64,000 bases of DNA from Begonia masoniana. Taxonomy: Eukaryota > Streptophyta > Magnoliopsida > Cucurbitales > Begoniaceae. A model generated the notes under the pieces. That model searched no databases. It was given only the letters and a program-made list of their open reading frames with translations, and was not told the DNA's origin. The stretch spans positions 920,375-984,374 of the forward strand of contig CM039502.1 of assembly GCA_022432975.1 (NCBI GenBank), given 5' to 3'. The translations under genes were made by a program, and so were the position numbers. Positions 11,924 to 21,139 of the stretch are shown here, piece after piece. Position 1 is the first letter of the stretch. Every line of letters begins with the position of its first letter.

Positions 11924-12240
11924 TCAACACTCAGCTTCTTCAACACTCTGCCTCGTCTTTATGCTCATGCTTTTACCATTGTTGGTAAAGTCTTTTTCTG
12001 GCAATTGTATAACCATGCCAAGAGCCATTCCTCTGGGTACTATCGTTGCTTTGTGCATGGGAAGTGCATCATCAGTACAACTGGCAACAAGAGCATGGCC
12101 ACCCTCATGGAAAACTGTCAACCTTCGCGCGACTCGTGTGAAATAACAGTTGACTTGCATTCTCTTTCCGTCATAATCCTATCCTTTGCATATTCCAGAT
12201 CAGCCATGGTCACTGCTTTCGCCTCATCCATGTACACTCC
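11924..12240 (-). pseudogene. FtsH-type AAA metalloprotease fragment (captured)
   Basis: Minus-strand pieces read [19 protein letters not shown], then after a frameshift [20 protein letters not shown] and [20 protein letters not shown]. These match the start of the protease domain of plant mitochondrial i-AAA proteases (FtsH4 type), including the zinc-binding HExGH motif, here HEGGH. Such enzymes degrade inner-membrane proteins. Only about 90 of some 700 residues are present and the AAA ATPase part is missing, so no enzyme can result. It is the last captured piece before the 3' LTR. Confidence 0.78.
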
Positions 12241-12779
12241 TTTGTTCTGCCTAGTAGATAAAGATGAGCTTGCCTTAATGACCAGCATATCACTATTCAA
12301 TTGGAGACCATCCCTATCCTCAACAACAGTAGTTGTACACATCACACTAACTACAGAGGCTGTCTTAGACTCTTGGCTAGCACACATTCCAGTACCAATG
12401 TGGCTCCCTTGAGCTTCCACTAAATGACTATCAAATGTAGTTTCGCCTTTAGATAACACAGGAACTACACTTCAGACTGATCAAAGACAGCAGAAAAAGA
12501 GAACTCTTTATCTGTTCCACAATCACTATTAACAGCTTGCCCATCTTTCTTTCCTTCGGATGCAGAGACAGTTTGATTGAGTGCTTGATCTGTCAAGCTT
12601 TTACCATTACATTCCAGGATTTCTTGCAATGGTGAGGCCATAGATTGTCTAAGCATTTGATCATTGGGTGAAACCTGTTTCATAACTGGCAAAACATTGA
12701 CACTATCACCAATTTTTGCCATCAACTCGCAGGATACTGGGGCAACATCCATCTTTAGCAGCTTGTGATTTTGGAGTCT
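12241..12779 (-). pseudogene. Unrecognised captured coding fragment
   Basis: Between the importin-alpha break (after EFDIK) and the FtsH piece, two overlapping minus frames read continuously, with segments such as LLKMDVAPVSCELMAKIGDS, SASEGKKDGQAVNSDCGTDK and TASVVSVMCTTTVVEDRDGL. Composition (Ser, Thr, Asp, Glu, Gln rich) looks like a disordered region of a host protein rather than retroviral sequence, but I do not recognise the source gene. It could derive from more than one gene, since the frame changes near 12460. Confidence 0.4.
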
Positions 12780-13865
12780 CCTCTTTATATCAAACTCAAC
12801 ATTTAGAAGTAAATTAACTAAAGGAGGAAATAACCCAGCTTCAATTATACACTGCATCTGATCTCTATTTCTAGCAGTAGTATTTGAGATCGTCCAACAT
12901 GCTTCATTCTTTATGCTCTTTTTATGATTGAGTTAAAAGCTTTAGAAGGGCCGATAGTGCACCACTGTTAATTATCCATCGAGTCTGAACATCATCACCA
13001 GTCACAATATTTCCCACTGTACGTAATGCTGGAATAAGCACAGAAGGAGATGGATGTAGGAGTAGCTGCACAAGTCGGAGACAAACACCCGCATCAAAAA
13101 CTGCTTGAATTTTATCAGTAGTTTCATCAAAAAGATATGAAAGCGCCCAACAAGCATCAGTCTGGACTTCTTCATCACTTGAGTGAACAAGACGCTCAAG
13201 AGCTGGAAGTGCGGACTTCACCTGATCAAAGGGAGGCTGTGGCTTGGCCCTGCAGAAGTTTGACAGTTTCCATGTGGTATTTCTCAACATAGAAAATTTA
13301 GCATGCTCATTCAATTGAGCTAATAGAGGAATCAAGGCTCCATGGCCAAAAACAAATCACCGCATCGAGGAGAATCGCCAGCAACATTCCCCAACGCCCA
13401 AACTGCCTGCTCTCTGACAACGTCACTTGGAGAAACAAGGAGCTTAACGAAGATAGGAACTGCTCCATGATCAATTACCACCTTTGTGTTCTCCGATGTA
13501 CCAGAGGATATGTTCGTGAGAGCCCAATGAGCCTCAAACTGAATTTGCGGAAAATCCTCCCTGACAAGAAACTCCACAAATAGAAGAACAAGCCCAGATT
13601 GAATAGCTTCCTCAATTGGAGGGCTTCGTTCAAGGGAAAACAATTTCCAAAACTCCGTAGTCGCCTCCAGCTGCAAGCTACTGTTGTCAGACCAGACCCC
13701 AGCAACCATTGAAGGAAGGCTCTCTAACTTCTTCTCAAGTACTGAAGCCTGAGCAGCGACAGGTAACTGCAGAGCCTGAAGACCTTCACGGCACTTCTTC
13801 TGCAAGCTTTCTTCGTGCTTGTTTTTGCAGATCTCAACCATATTATCCTCCCTTCTTCGGCGACT
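12780..13865 (-). pseudogene. Importin-alpha fragment (captured)
   Basis: Minus strand. It starts with an importin-beta-binding-like basic segment (SRRRREDNMVEI) at about 13865, then continues with armadillo repeats: [80 protein letters not shown] and [20 protein letters not shown]. It breaks after VNLLLNVEFDIK. Importin alpha carries nuclear-localisation-signal cargo to the pore. About 350 of some 530 residues can be traced, with frame changes near 13335 and 12900. No introns interrupt it although the plant genes are split, which suggests capture from spliced RNA. The first part is in frame with the RID3-like piece. Confidence 0.85.
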
Positions 13866-14240
13866 GTTGTGTAACCCATGTTTGCTGTTAGTGTCGCTTT
13901 TAGCATTAATAGCAGAAATATAAATTTTCCCATCTCTTCCGCCAGCAAAGAAAACGTGTTCTCCAGGGTCCAACGCAATTAATTCGATAATTAGAAGAGA
14001 CCACACTCTATTGCATCCATCCTCTAATCCAGACACTAGTAACGAGTCATCCTCAGAAAATACCAAGCAAGTAACCGCTCTGTAATGAGCATGTCATTTC
14101 TTAAGCAATCGACCAGATAAAACCTCCCACAAGAAAATAACTCCAGATACTCCCCCACCAACAATGTAGGTCCCCTCTTTAGTGGCAGCCTCCAGCATTA
14201 TTAGTTCCGCTGGGAAATTCTTAACTTCTACTTGAGCCTT
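13866..14240 (-). pseudogene. RID3-like WD40 protein fragment (captured)
   Basis: Minus-strand pieces read KAQVEVKNFPAELIMLEAAT, EGTYIVGGGVSGVIFLWEVL, SGRLLKK, then past a stop FSEDDSLLVSGLEDG.NRVWS and IALDPGEHVFFAGGRDGKIY. These follow the WD40 repeats of ROOT INITIATION DEFECTIVE 3 (relatives of yeast Ipi3, a pre-60S ribosome factor). A stretch between two blades is missing (VWSL joins directly to IALDPG), an internal deletion. The frame then runs without a break into the importin-alpha basic domain in a 244-codon open frame starting at 14066. Confidence 0.8.
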
Positions 14241-14321
14241 GTAATATAATTTTTTTCTTGTCGATTTATAGTTCAGAATCTTACAAATGAAAACTTCAGA
14301 GGAACTCATTATAATAACTGC

Positions 14322-14650
14322 TAAAATAAAAGTCTCACCTAAGAGTTCTCCGTTTTGGCCAGCCACCCGGAGGGCATTCACAAGGTCATTCAACTTCGAC
14401 AACTCGAAATCAGTGAATACGTTCTCGTATAACCTCAACCCTTTTACTGCATTCACCATTTTTCCTTTTTCTAACTCTGTGGCTGAAAAACCTTTTGTCA
14501 ACTTGAATTGAGCAGGACGTGCTTCCCATTCTTGGTGATTAGAACACAGGCCATTTCCTAGTTCCAGGGGATGCAATCGATCAGATCTTGAATCGGTATC
14601 CTCACCATTAGTCGAATCGTCATTCTCAAGTGCAGTCTGCTTTCCGGCAT
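14322..14650 (-). pseudogene. ALKBH10-like RNA demethylase fragment (captured)
   Basis: Minus strand reads AQFKLTKGFSATELEKGKMV, NAVKGLRLYENVFTDFELSK and LNDLVNALRVAGQNGELLGE, then ETFIL. This resembles the region just before the 2-oxoglutarate/Fe(II) dioxygenase core of plant ALKBH9/ALKBH10-type m6A demethylases (KGFV..ELVEGKMVNVVDGLKLYE type). None of the catalytic His/Asp motif is included. The following 14241-14321 looks like intron or filler before the RID3 piece. The identification rests on a short motif, so it is moderate. Confidence 0.55.
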
Positions 14651-14657
14651 GGTCATC

Positions 14658-15095
14658 TTAGGAACTCTGTACAACGTTTACACCGATTTCCTTCTCTGCC
14701 AATTTCTGGAGCTCCACCACCACTTCAGCAATGGAGTAGTACGTGTTGTGATTAGATGATTCTCCAAATACGGCTGCCTTCGGCCCCGATTCAGCCGATA
14801 TCCGGCCAAGGTCAGCTACCACCGGTTGTGGTACTCCGGTGCTCGACTGAGACTGAACCAATTTCGTAAGCATGGATATCATCGCGTCCTGCTTTGCTGT
14901 GTACTCTTGCCTGAAAGTGTTGAGCTCGGTTTGTATTCCCTGGCAGTTTTGCGCAAATACGTCCATTCGAGTGGTGAGCTCTGTGACTACCTTCTGCAGC
15001 TCCCGGTGTCCCTCTGCCAGATTCTTCAACGTTTCTTCTGTTGTCTTCGCTCGAGTTTCCGCCATCATTCCCGATCGTAGCTGCTCTGATACCAC
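14658..15095 (-). pseudogene. gag-like N-terminal ORF of the retrotransposon
   Basis: A 145-codon open frame directly behind the 5' LTR and primer-binding site; the likely start is the MAETRAKT methionine about ten residues in. It reads ENL-type helical sequence (RMDVFAQNCQGIQTELNTFR, QDAMISMLTKLVQSQ) typical of the coiled-coil start of Ty3/gypsy gag proteins. No CCHC zinc knuckle and no protease follow. The frame stops at 14658 just before the first host-derived piece. It may be the only original coding sequence left in the element. Confidence 0.6.
15083..15094 (-). other. Primer-binding site (initiator tRNA-Met)
   Basis: TGGTATCAGAGC on the minus strand, two bases inside the 5' LTR. This is the standard plant PBS complementary to the 3' end of tRNA-iMet, and it fixes the orientation of the element. 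Confidence 0.9.
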
Positions 15096-15096
15096 T

Positions 15097-15436
15097 TGTT
15101 ATAACAGCTGCAGTATGAACGAAAGAAAAGGGGATCTACTATTTCCCAAAGAACGATTACAGAGAAATAGGAGAATAAGAGTGAGATAGAGAGAGAGAGA
15201 GAGGGAGAGTGAGAGAACGAGGGGAAAAAGAAAAAGAAAATAACAAACAGACAATTCACTTCACACCTCTTCACGTCACTCGCTTATGCTTATAACCTCT
15301 TTCCTTTCCAACGGCCTGGAAAGTGGAAACGTTGGCAATCAGCTGCTTGCTATAGTTGCTGGGTTGGTTGGGCTTGGGCTCTCGTTGGCCTGCTTCGCTT
15401 CTTCTTGGTGGCCCAACTATGGAGTCTTCCATGACA
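15097..15436 (-). repeat. 5' LTR of the retrotransposon
   Basis: On the minus strand it begins TGTCATGGAAGAC and ends CTGTTATAACA. It contains a GA microsatellite at about 15180-15240 (on plus). It is the direct partner of 11524-11854 and is followed by target-duplication copy AAGAA (15437-15441). Confidence 0.88.
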
Positions 15437-15441
15437 AAGAA

Positions 15442-15804
15442 TGAAGAGAGAATCGATGTAGAGAACAAGACAGCTTACCTTCGTCGGCGACTGCGAGAGA
15501 AAACTGAGAAGAGAGAGCGCGAGCAGCGGGCTGCGGTCTGCTAAGTGTGAGAGTACTGAAAAGAGAAAGTGGACTGTGGGCTGCGACTGAAAAAAAGAAC
15601 AGCAGAATAGGGTTAGGGTTATAATGTTCCGGTTCGGGTTTAATGATTTTGTATCGTTAAACCCAAAAAAGGAACTAAAAATTTCGGTTATGTTAAAAAA
15701 GAAACGAATTTACTTTAGTTTAGGTGCAAAACCGACCCAAACCAGACTAAATATGTCGGTTCTGGTCCGGTTCTTCAGTCTAGGTCTGTTTTTGCTAACC
15801 CCTA
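15442..15804 (+). mobile_element. hAT-like 3' end remnant (unit A)
   Basis: GC-rich gactgcgag-type internal sequence, then ccggttcggg, ccgacccaaacc and ggtctaggt motifs, closing with TTGCTAACCCCTA at 15804. This resembles the 3' subterminal part of the intact hAT copies (TTGCTCACCCCTA). The left end is missing. Copies with the same right end are at 30896-31256 and 45214-46538; the last is itself split by a younger hAT. Confidence 0.6.
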
Positions 15805-16001
15805 CCTACAACAGCCTAACACGACATGTCAAACTTACGTAACTTAATGAAAAGAAAGTCTCTGTTGCAAGAAAGAAGCCGAATAATGTATATTTATTTC
15901 TTTAATATTGTTATAAGATTTTTAATTTCATTAAAAATATTTGACATAACTTAAAATTATTTCAATTTATTAAAATCAAATATTAATGAATATTACACGT
16001 T
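15805..16001 (-). repeat. Long terminal inverted repeat, right copy (unit A)
   Basis: Reverse complement of 1224-1426 with scattered substitutions (CCTACAAC...ACACG end). Together the two would bracket unit A, about 14.8 kb including the retrotransposon. Confidence 0.65.
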
Positions 16002-16194
16002 ATTATATAATAACCAATCTGTTTGTTTTGGGTTTACAAAAAGTTGTTTGAAACTTATTTTTACATTCACCTGGATTCAACTCTGTTGACATGGAATTTG
16101 CTGAGCTTTTCTGATTGATTGTTCAGAAGGTAATTTCATGTTGAAAGTTCTTAGCCTCCCCCATTTGATTCTATTTTCAGCTTATATGAATAGC

Positions 16195-16528
16195 ATCATA
16201 TCTAGCTATTTTTTTTATTTCTCGAAATATAAATTTTACAAGAAACAGAGATAGTTACCTTTTAGAAAATTGTAAACGATAGTCGTAATGGCTTCTATGG
16301 GCTAATTATACCATTCATGGGATTCAAAATTGGCCCTAACCATTAAGTTCACAACCTTCATAGTGCTAATCCAACAAGTTGGGCTAAGGTCCAATGGTAT
16401 CCAATTCTAAAAATATAAGAAAGCGAGTCATTTAAGGAAATACATTGCCTTAAAACAATTACAAACTCGTCTCTTAATAAGGGTCCATTGGAACTATAGC
16501 CAAAGGAGATAATCTTACCATCTAAATG
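16195..16528 (+). repeat. Inverted repeat flank of linker X1 (left)
   Basis: Reverse complement of about 20591-20951. It contains the 3' part of the gag-like reading frame of linker X1 (as read in X2: SNGPLLRDEFVIVLRQCISL) followed by non-coding sequence. The two arms bracket about 4 kb. Confidence 0.65.
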
Positions 16529-16588
16529 TTCTTCCTCAAAGACTTCTCCATTTTCTCTTTGTAAACGTTCATCCGAAGTTAAGGGTCG

Positions 16589-17954
16589 TGTTGCGAAAAA
16601 TCGTGATACGCAAGTGCACGTGTCGCAAAAGTAATAAAGTGTGTATAAGTACGAGTGTCGATCCCACGAGGAATAATTATGTGAAATATTGAATATCTAA
16701 TTTTCAGTTTAATTTGAAAATAAATAATAAGTGGTTTTTGGATTTTAAACTAAAATAATTCAAATAAAAATCAAACAACAATTTAAATAAAAGATTTGAA
16801 TGTAAAAGAGTAAGATTATATGATGAGAAAATCCAGGGTTCCGATTTCACTTAACTAATCCTATTTATTAAACCTAATTCAAGTAATCAATTCCTATTCA
16901 TTTGTGTTGATGGCAATTTCACGAAAATATTTATCAATCTCTCTCGAGCAAAGACAAACTTATTCAATTAACGAATTATCACCTCTCGGTCTCTAATCCT
17001 GAGAATTAATTGAATACATTAAGAACAAGAAATTATATTACCACTCAAACGTCCTAACTATCTCTAGCCTAGGATCCTTTTTAAGGCAATTTATTCAGTG
17101 CACGGTTAAATTCTCCGCTCTCGCATCCCGAATTAACCCTAATATTCTTAGTTTTGGTGATCAAACAAACCTAAGTATTACGTTCAGAATAAATTACTCA
17201 ACACAGAACAGGAACAGAAAATTAAAAACCTGAATTAAGAAAAATAAATAATCATAGCAAAGTTACGTCGAAACCCTAGAACGAGAAGTTTAGTTCATGC
17301 TAAAAGATAAATAAATAATAATAATACTAAAAAGTTGCATAATGAAATAGTATGGAAGTAAAAAGAAAATAAAACTATTATGAAATTAGCCTGATCGCCC
17401 CTCCTCGCTGAAAATCGCCTCGGTGTTGCTCTCTGTCGCCGCCTCTTAATCTCTCAATATCCCTTGCCTAATGCCCTCTATTAAATAGAGAAGGTCGTGT
17501 GCTTTAGGTTTAATTCATCCCTTCCTCTCATATCAATGGTTAAGATTGAAAGTTCCTTAAGATTAACGGTGCAGATTAAAAGATAAAATCTTTCCAAAAT
17601 TGTAAGCGATCAGTCGCTGTAAGGTATAGCGATCAATCGCTGCTCCTCCTAACATGCATGGTGATCGATCTCTGACTTTTCTTTAAGTGTACAGCGATTG
17701 ATTGCTGAAAATGTATAGTGATCGATCGCTGAAAGCCTTCCAGGAGATCGATTGTTTCTTCCTTTCAGCTTCTGTTTCTGTTTGTTTCTTCTTTCCTTTT
17801 CTCTTCAAATTCTTTCGTAATTGCTAATTCCTGCTCTAATTAAAATTTCTGCACACTTGCACAAAATTCATCAAATTTCTTCAAACACTTTAAGAAAAAC
17901 TTATCAAATCAAATATAAAAAGTATAAATAAGTGTGTAAAATACACACTTATCA
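16589..17954 (-). mobile_element. Solo LTR, Ty3/gypsy-like
   Basis: A 1,366-bp insertion present in X1 but absent at the matching point of X2 (32040/32041). It begins TGTTGCG and ends CTTATCA, with 5-bp duplication GGTCG at 16584-16588 and 17955-17959. It contains the motif tgtcgatcccacgagg, frequent in LTRs of large plant gypsy elements, and a run of palindromic agcgatcaatcgctg-type motifs at 17605-17757. No internal region or second LTR exists, so it arose by LTR-LTR recombination. Strand is uncertain. Confidence 0.82.
17605..17757. repeat. Array of palindromic 15-bp motifs inside the solo LTR
   Basis: Six degenerate copies of agcgatc-(a/g)atcgctg at about 17605, 17628, 17660, 17692, 17717 and 17743, spaced 23-32 bp. 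Each is a near-perfect palindrome. This could be a bound regulatory array of the LTR promoter or simple local amplification. Confidence 0.5.
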
Positions 17955-17959
17955 GGTCG

Positions 17960-19773
17960 CAAATATATCAAAGGCTTGGGTCAACTCTAATTTCAAAATT
18001 CATTTTCCTAGGTGGATGCCTATGATTAACAATCACTAAGATAGGCGTATATTTTTCAGTTTGACTAATTAAGTAGTTAGCTACTAATAGAAAGATTGAG
18101 TCACCAAGCATGATAACAATAATTGTAATCCATTTAGGCACCAACATCTTGGAATATATAATCTCAAAGGCTCTACAAAATTTAGCACATTGTAAAACAA
18201 TTTCCTTGGGCTCTCTTGAAGGGAACCGTGGATTAAAATCATAAGGTCCAAAAATTTCTAACCTAAATTTTGAACCACTCAAAGTTGAAGCTACCCTTAA
18301 GGATCACATGGGGTGTAGTAAAAAGAATTGATCATAAAAAGGGTCCTTACTTAAGAGATGTTCCAATTCAATGGTCTTGATAAGGGGTAACTCCATTAGA
18401 GTGTTGGGTAAGCTTTCCTCTAAAGACTTGAGAGGGTTTGGTTTCATCCATTGGAAGGACATTTCTTCTATTTGGTTATCCTCTTCATGTTGGGAATGAA
18501 AAGCTCTATTTGAGGCTCTAAGATGAAACCATTAGAGTGTGTGGTAAGCTTTCCTCTAAAGACTTGAGAGGGTTTGGTTTCATCAATTGGAAGGACATTT
18601 CTTCTATTTGGTTATCTCATTCATGTTGGGAATGAAAGGCTCTATTTGAGGCTCTAAATGAAAGTGGGTTCCACAAGGACAAATTCACCTAAACAAGGGA
18701 TTTTGCTAAGGATGACATCCTTCCTAAGGTGGTTTTCATCTAAATCTATGGACTTAGTTTCTTGAGGATAGTCCATATCCTCATAATCACTTTCTTCTTC
18801 ATCCTCTTGGTTATCCATCTCAAAAAGTGTAACTCCTTCAAGATGGAAAATCTCCTCTAGTATCTTCTCCTCAATTCCTTGTTCAACATTCTTTAATGAG
18901 GGACCTTCCTCGCTTGAAAACTCTTCACTAAGCTCCTCTTCCTCTAGAGAATCTTCTTCCTCACTTGATGACTCTTTATTAACCTCCTCTTCTTCTAGAG
19001 AATCTTCTTCCTCACTTGAAGACTCTTTTTCCTCTTCCATCTCAAGAAGTGTACCTTCTTCAGAATAGATAATTTCCTCATCACTTAAAGGGTTTACCAA
19101 GGATTCCTCTACAAACTCTACACGAGCTTGTGCTTGTGGGTATGGGAGGTCGGTTAGGGGCTCCATTAATTTTCAAGTACTCACTTCATCATTCCCTAAC
19201 TTTCTCCTTGTGACTACAAGATTTTCCCGCCAATCCTTAGCATAACCGGTTAATGTCCTAGAGGCTATTTTGATTTTTCCCTTTTCCAAATAATCTTGAG
19301 ATTTATTTAAATAACTCATCTATCTCATCCAACCAATCATCAAAGTCATCGAAATATCTACTAAAACGGCATATGGAATCACAAGGTCTTCTAGTGTCAT
19401 AGCAGCTATAGGAATTTCTTTGGCTTGGTTTTGAGTAGCCGGATTCATCTCTACTTTTATCCCTAAAATTGACTTTCCTCTTAGGGGGTTCGGTTCAGTG
19501 GTTATGCCTAACCTCATTCATAGCACTTTCAAATCTTAGACTCATGTCATTGATTTGTTTGCCTAAGGTACTAACCAGTCCCTTCAAACCATCAAGTTGT
19601 TCTTGTAAATTATGTTCCATAGGTTTTGGTTTGGGTGTGCGAGATGGTGGAGCTAAGTACTCATCCAATTGTTTTTGGAAGACAGATTCACCACAATTTG
19701 GTTTAAGGGACTTGGGTGGTTGGACCTCATGGCACCTACGTTGGTTGTAGGTTGTTCTATCCCTAGCTGACAT
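17960..19773 (-). pseudogene. Non-autonomous gypsy-type gag-like coding region (linker X1)
   Basis: Minus strand. Starts at 19773 with MSARDRTTYNQRRCHEV, then LQEQLDGLKGLVSTLGKQIN (coiled coil), a shifted segment leading to an acidic region at 18654-19166 (repeats of SSSEEEDSLEEEE), and ends with a hydrophobic segment WITIIVIMLGDSIFLLVANY and NHRHPPRKMNFEIRV. The beginning looks like gag of a plant gypsy element. No protease, reverse transcriptase or integrase is present. Frameshifts occur near 19500 and 19200. A 125-bp piece is doubled (18395-18522 and 18531-18655). The copy at 31810-33857 is nearly identical and shares most lesions, so decay preceded the duplication. Confidence 0.6.
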
Positions 19774-20590
19774 CTAAGGAAATTAACCTAGACCTAAAGA
19801 GTTAAAGAAAAACACCAACTACCAAAAACAAGATACACACACCCTAGCAACACAAAAGAAACAACCCTAAACAAATTAAAAAAATGATGCAATAAAATTA
19901 GGAATCAAATAGATTCATCCAGCATATTTTTATTAACTCCATTGGTTAACATGCAAGTCAGGTTCGTGCTCATAATTCCACTTTAGATTGACATCAATCA
20001 CACAACAAAGCTAGACACTAAAATAGTGAACATAAATGTGATAAAACAACCTAAAAATCCCTGAACAGAAAAAATACACAAATCAACTCCAAACATAAAA
20101 TGAGTCTTCTCGGCTAACAAACTTAAACTGATTGGACAACAAACTTTGACACTAAACAACTAAAACAAACGTCATGTTATCACTACTTAAACATTCTAGG
20201 ATCTGTAAAACAGAAGTAAACATGCTTTCATTGATTAAAACATGGAACACCAACTAAAAATAAAAAACAGAATTGGAACATACAAACAGAATTTTCATGC
20301 AACATTTTTTCTTGTTCTTTTCGGTTTAGTTGACAATTAAACAGATTTGAACTACTAATTAAGCCAATAAAACAGAAACATGCAACACTTTAAATCCTAA
20401 CAAAGCTGTAAAAGACAATGGTTAAGAGCAATGATATTCAACTTGATGCATTTAACAAACTAGACATGCTGTTTTCTTGATTTTCATGCCAAAACAGATT
20501 AGCATCCAAAACTTTATCACATATAGCAGCGATTATCAACAAGTTATAAAATGCTAACATGGTATATTAACCCTAGAACATGTTACTAAG
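19774..20590. other. Non-coding part of linker X1
   Basis: AT-rich, no frame or RNA gene seen. It contains ttctcggc at 20107-20114, the empty target site of the hAT element present in X2 at 34199-35932. Confidence 0.5.
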
Positions 20591-20951
20591 CATTTGGATG
20601 GTAAGATTATCTCCTTTGGCTATAGTTCTAATCGACCCTTATTAAGAGACAAGGAGTTAGACATTGTTTTAAGGCAATACATTTCCTTAAATGGCTCACT
20701 TTCTTAGATTTTTAGAATTGGATGGTATTGTAGCTCACATGTATTGGACCTTAGCCCAACTTGTTGGATTAGCACTATGAAGGTTGTGAACCTAAGGGTT
20801 ATGGCCAATTTTGAATCCCATCAATGGTATAATAAGCCCATAGAAGCTATTTCCATTATCGTTTACAATTTTCTGAAAGGTAACTATCTCTATTTCATGT
20901 AGAATTTATATTAGGAGAAATAAAAAGAATAGCTTTATTCGAGATATGATG
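20591..20951 (-). repeat. Inverted repeat flank of linker X1 (right)
   Basis: Reverse complement of 16195-16528, somewhat diverged, with small indels. It continues into unrecognised exon-like sequence at 20955-21125 (minus frame reads RDTIKTANFTLIIQETNEES). Confidence 0.6.
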
Positions 20952-21139
20952 ATATACACCGTTCCCAATACCACGTGATAAGTTGATTCCTCATTTGTCT
21001 CTTGTATGATAAGAGTGAAGTTGGCAGTTTTTATTGTATCTCTTCCACAGCATCCATATTCATATAAAACTGAAAATAAAATCAAATTAGAATTTATGAT
21101 GTTGAAGAAATAAAAACAGCCCAAAATTCAATAGTACCA

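Larger units (their letters stand above)
11524..15436 (-). mobile_element. LTR retrotransposon carrying captured host-gene fragments
   Basis: A complete 3.9-kb LTR element, read on the minus strand. LTRs of 331 and 340 bp (11524-11854, 15097-15436) begin TG and end CA. The 5-bp target duplication AAGAA is at 11519-11523 and 15437-15441. The empty site is seen intact in units B (30891-30895) and C (45209-45213). Inside the 5' LTR is a primer-binding site for initiator tRNA-Met and inside the 3' LTR a purine tract. The interior has a gag-like start but no protease, integrase, reverse transcriptase or RNase H. In their place lie fragments of ALKBH10-like, RID3-like, importin-alpha and FtsH-like host genes plus one unrecognised piece, all in the sense of the element. 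It must have been mobilised in trans. All coding parts are broken or frameshifted. Confidence 0.88.

Noticed and set aside
12005..12412. 135-codon plus frame and other plus frames in 11961-15189
   Set aside because: They are antisense shadows of the captured FtsH, importin and gag-like pieces on the minus strand.
15609..15626. Telomere-like gggttagggtt motif (also near 31065 and 46340)
   Set aside because: Single short motif, not a TTTAGGG array. It recurs only because the hAT remnant is present in three copies.
19469..19750. 93-codon plus frame conserved at 33553-33834
   Set aside because: Conservation is only that of the recent duplication. It is the antisense of the gag-like start MSARDRTTYNQ.
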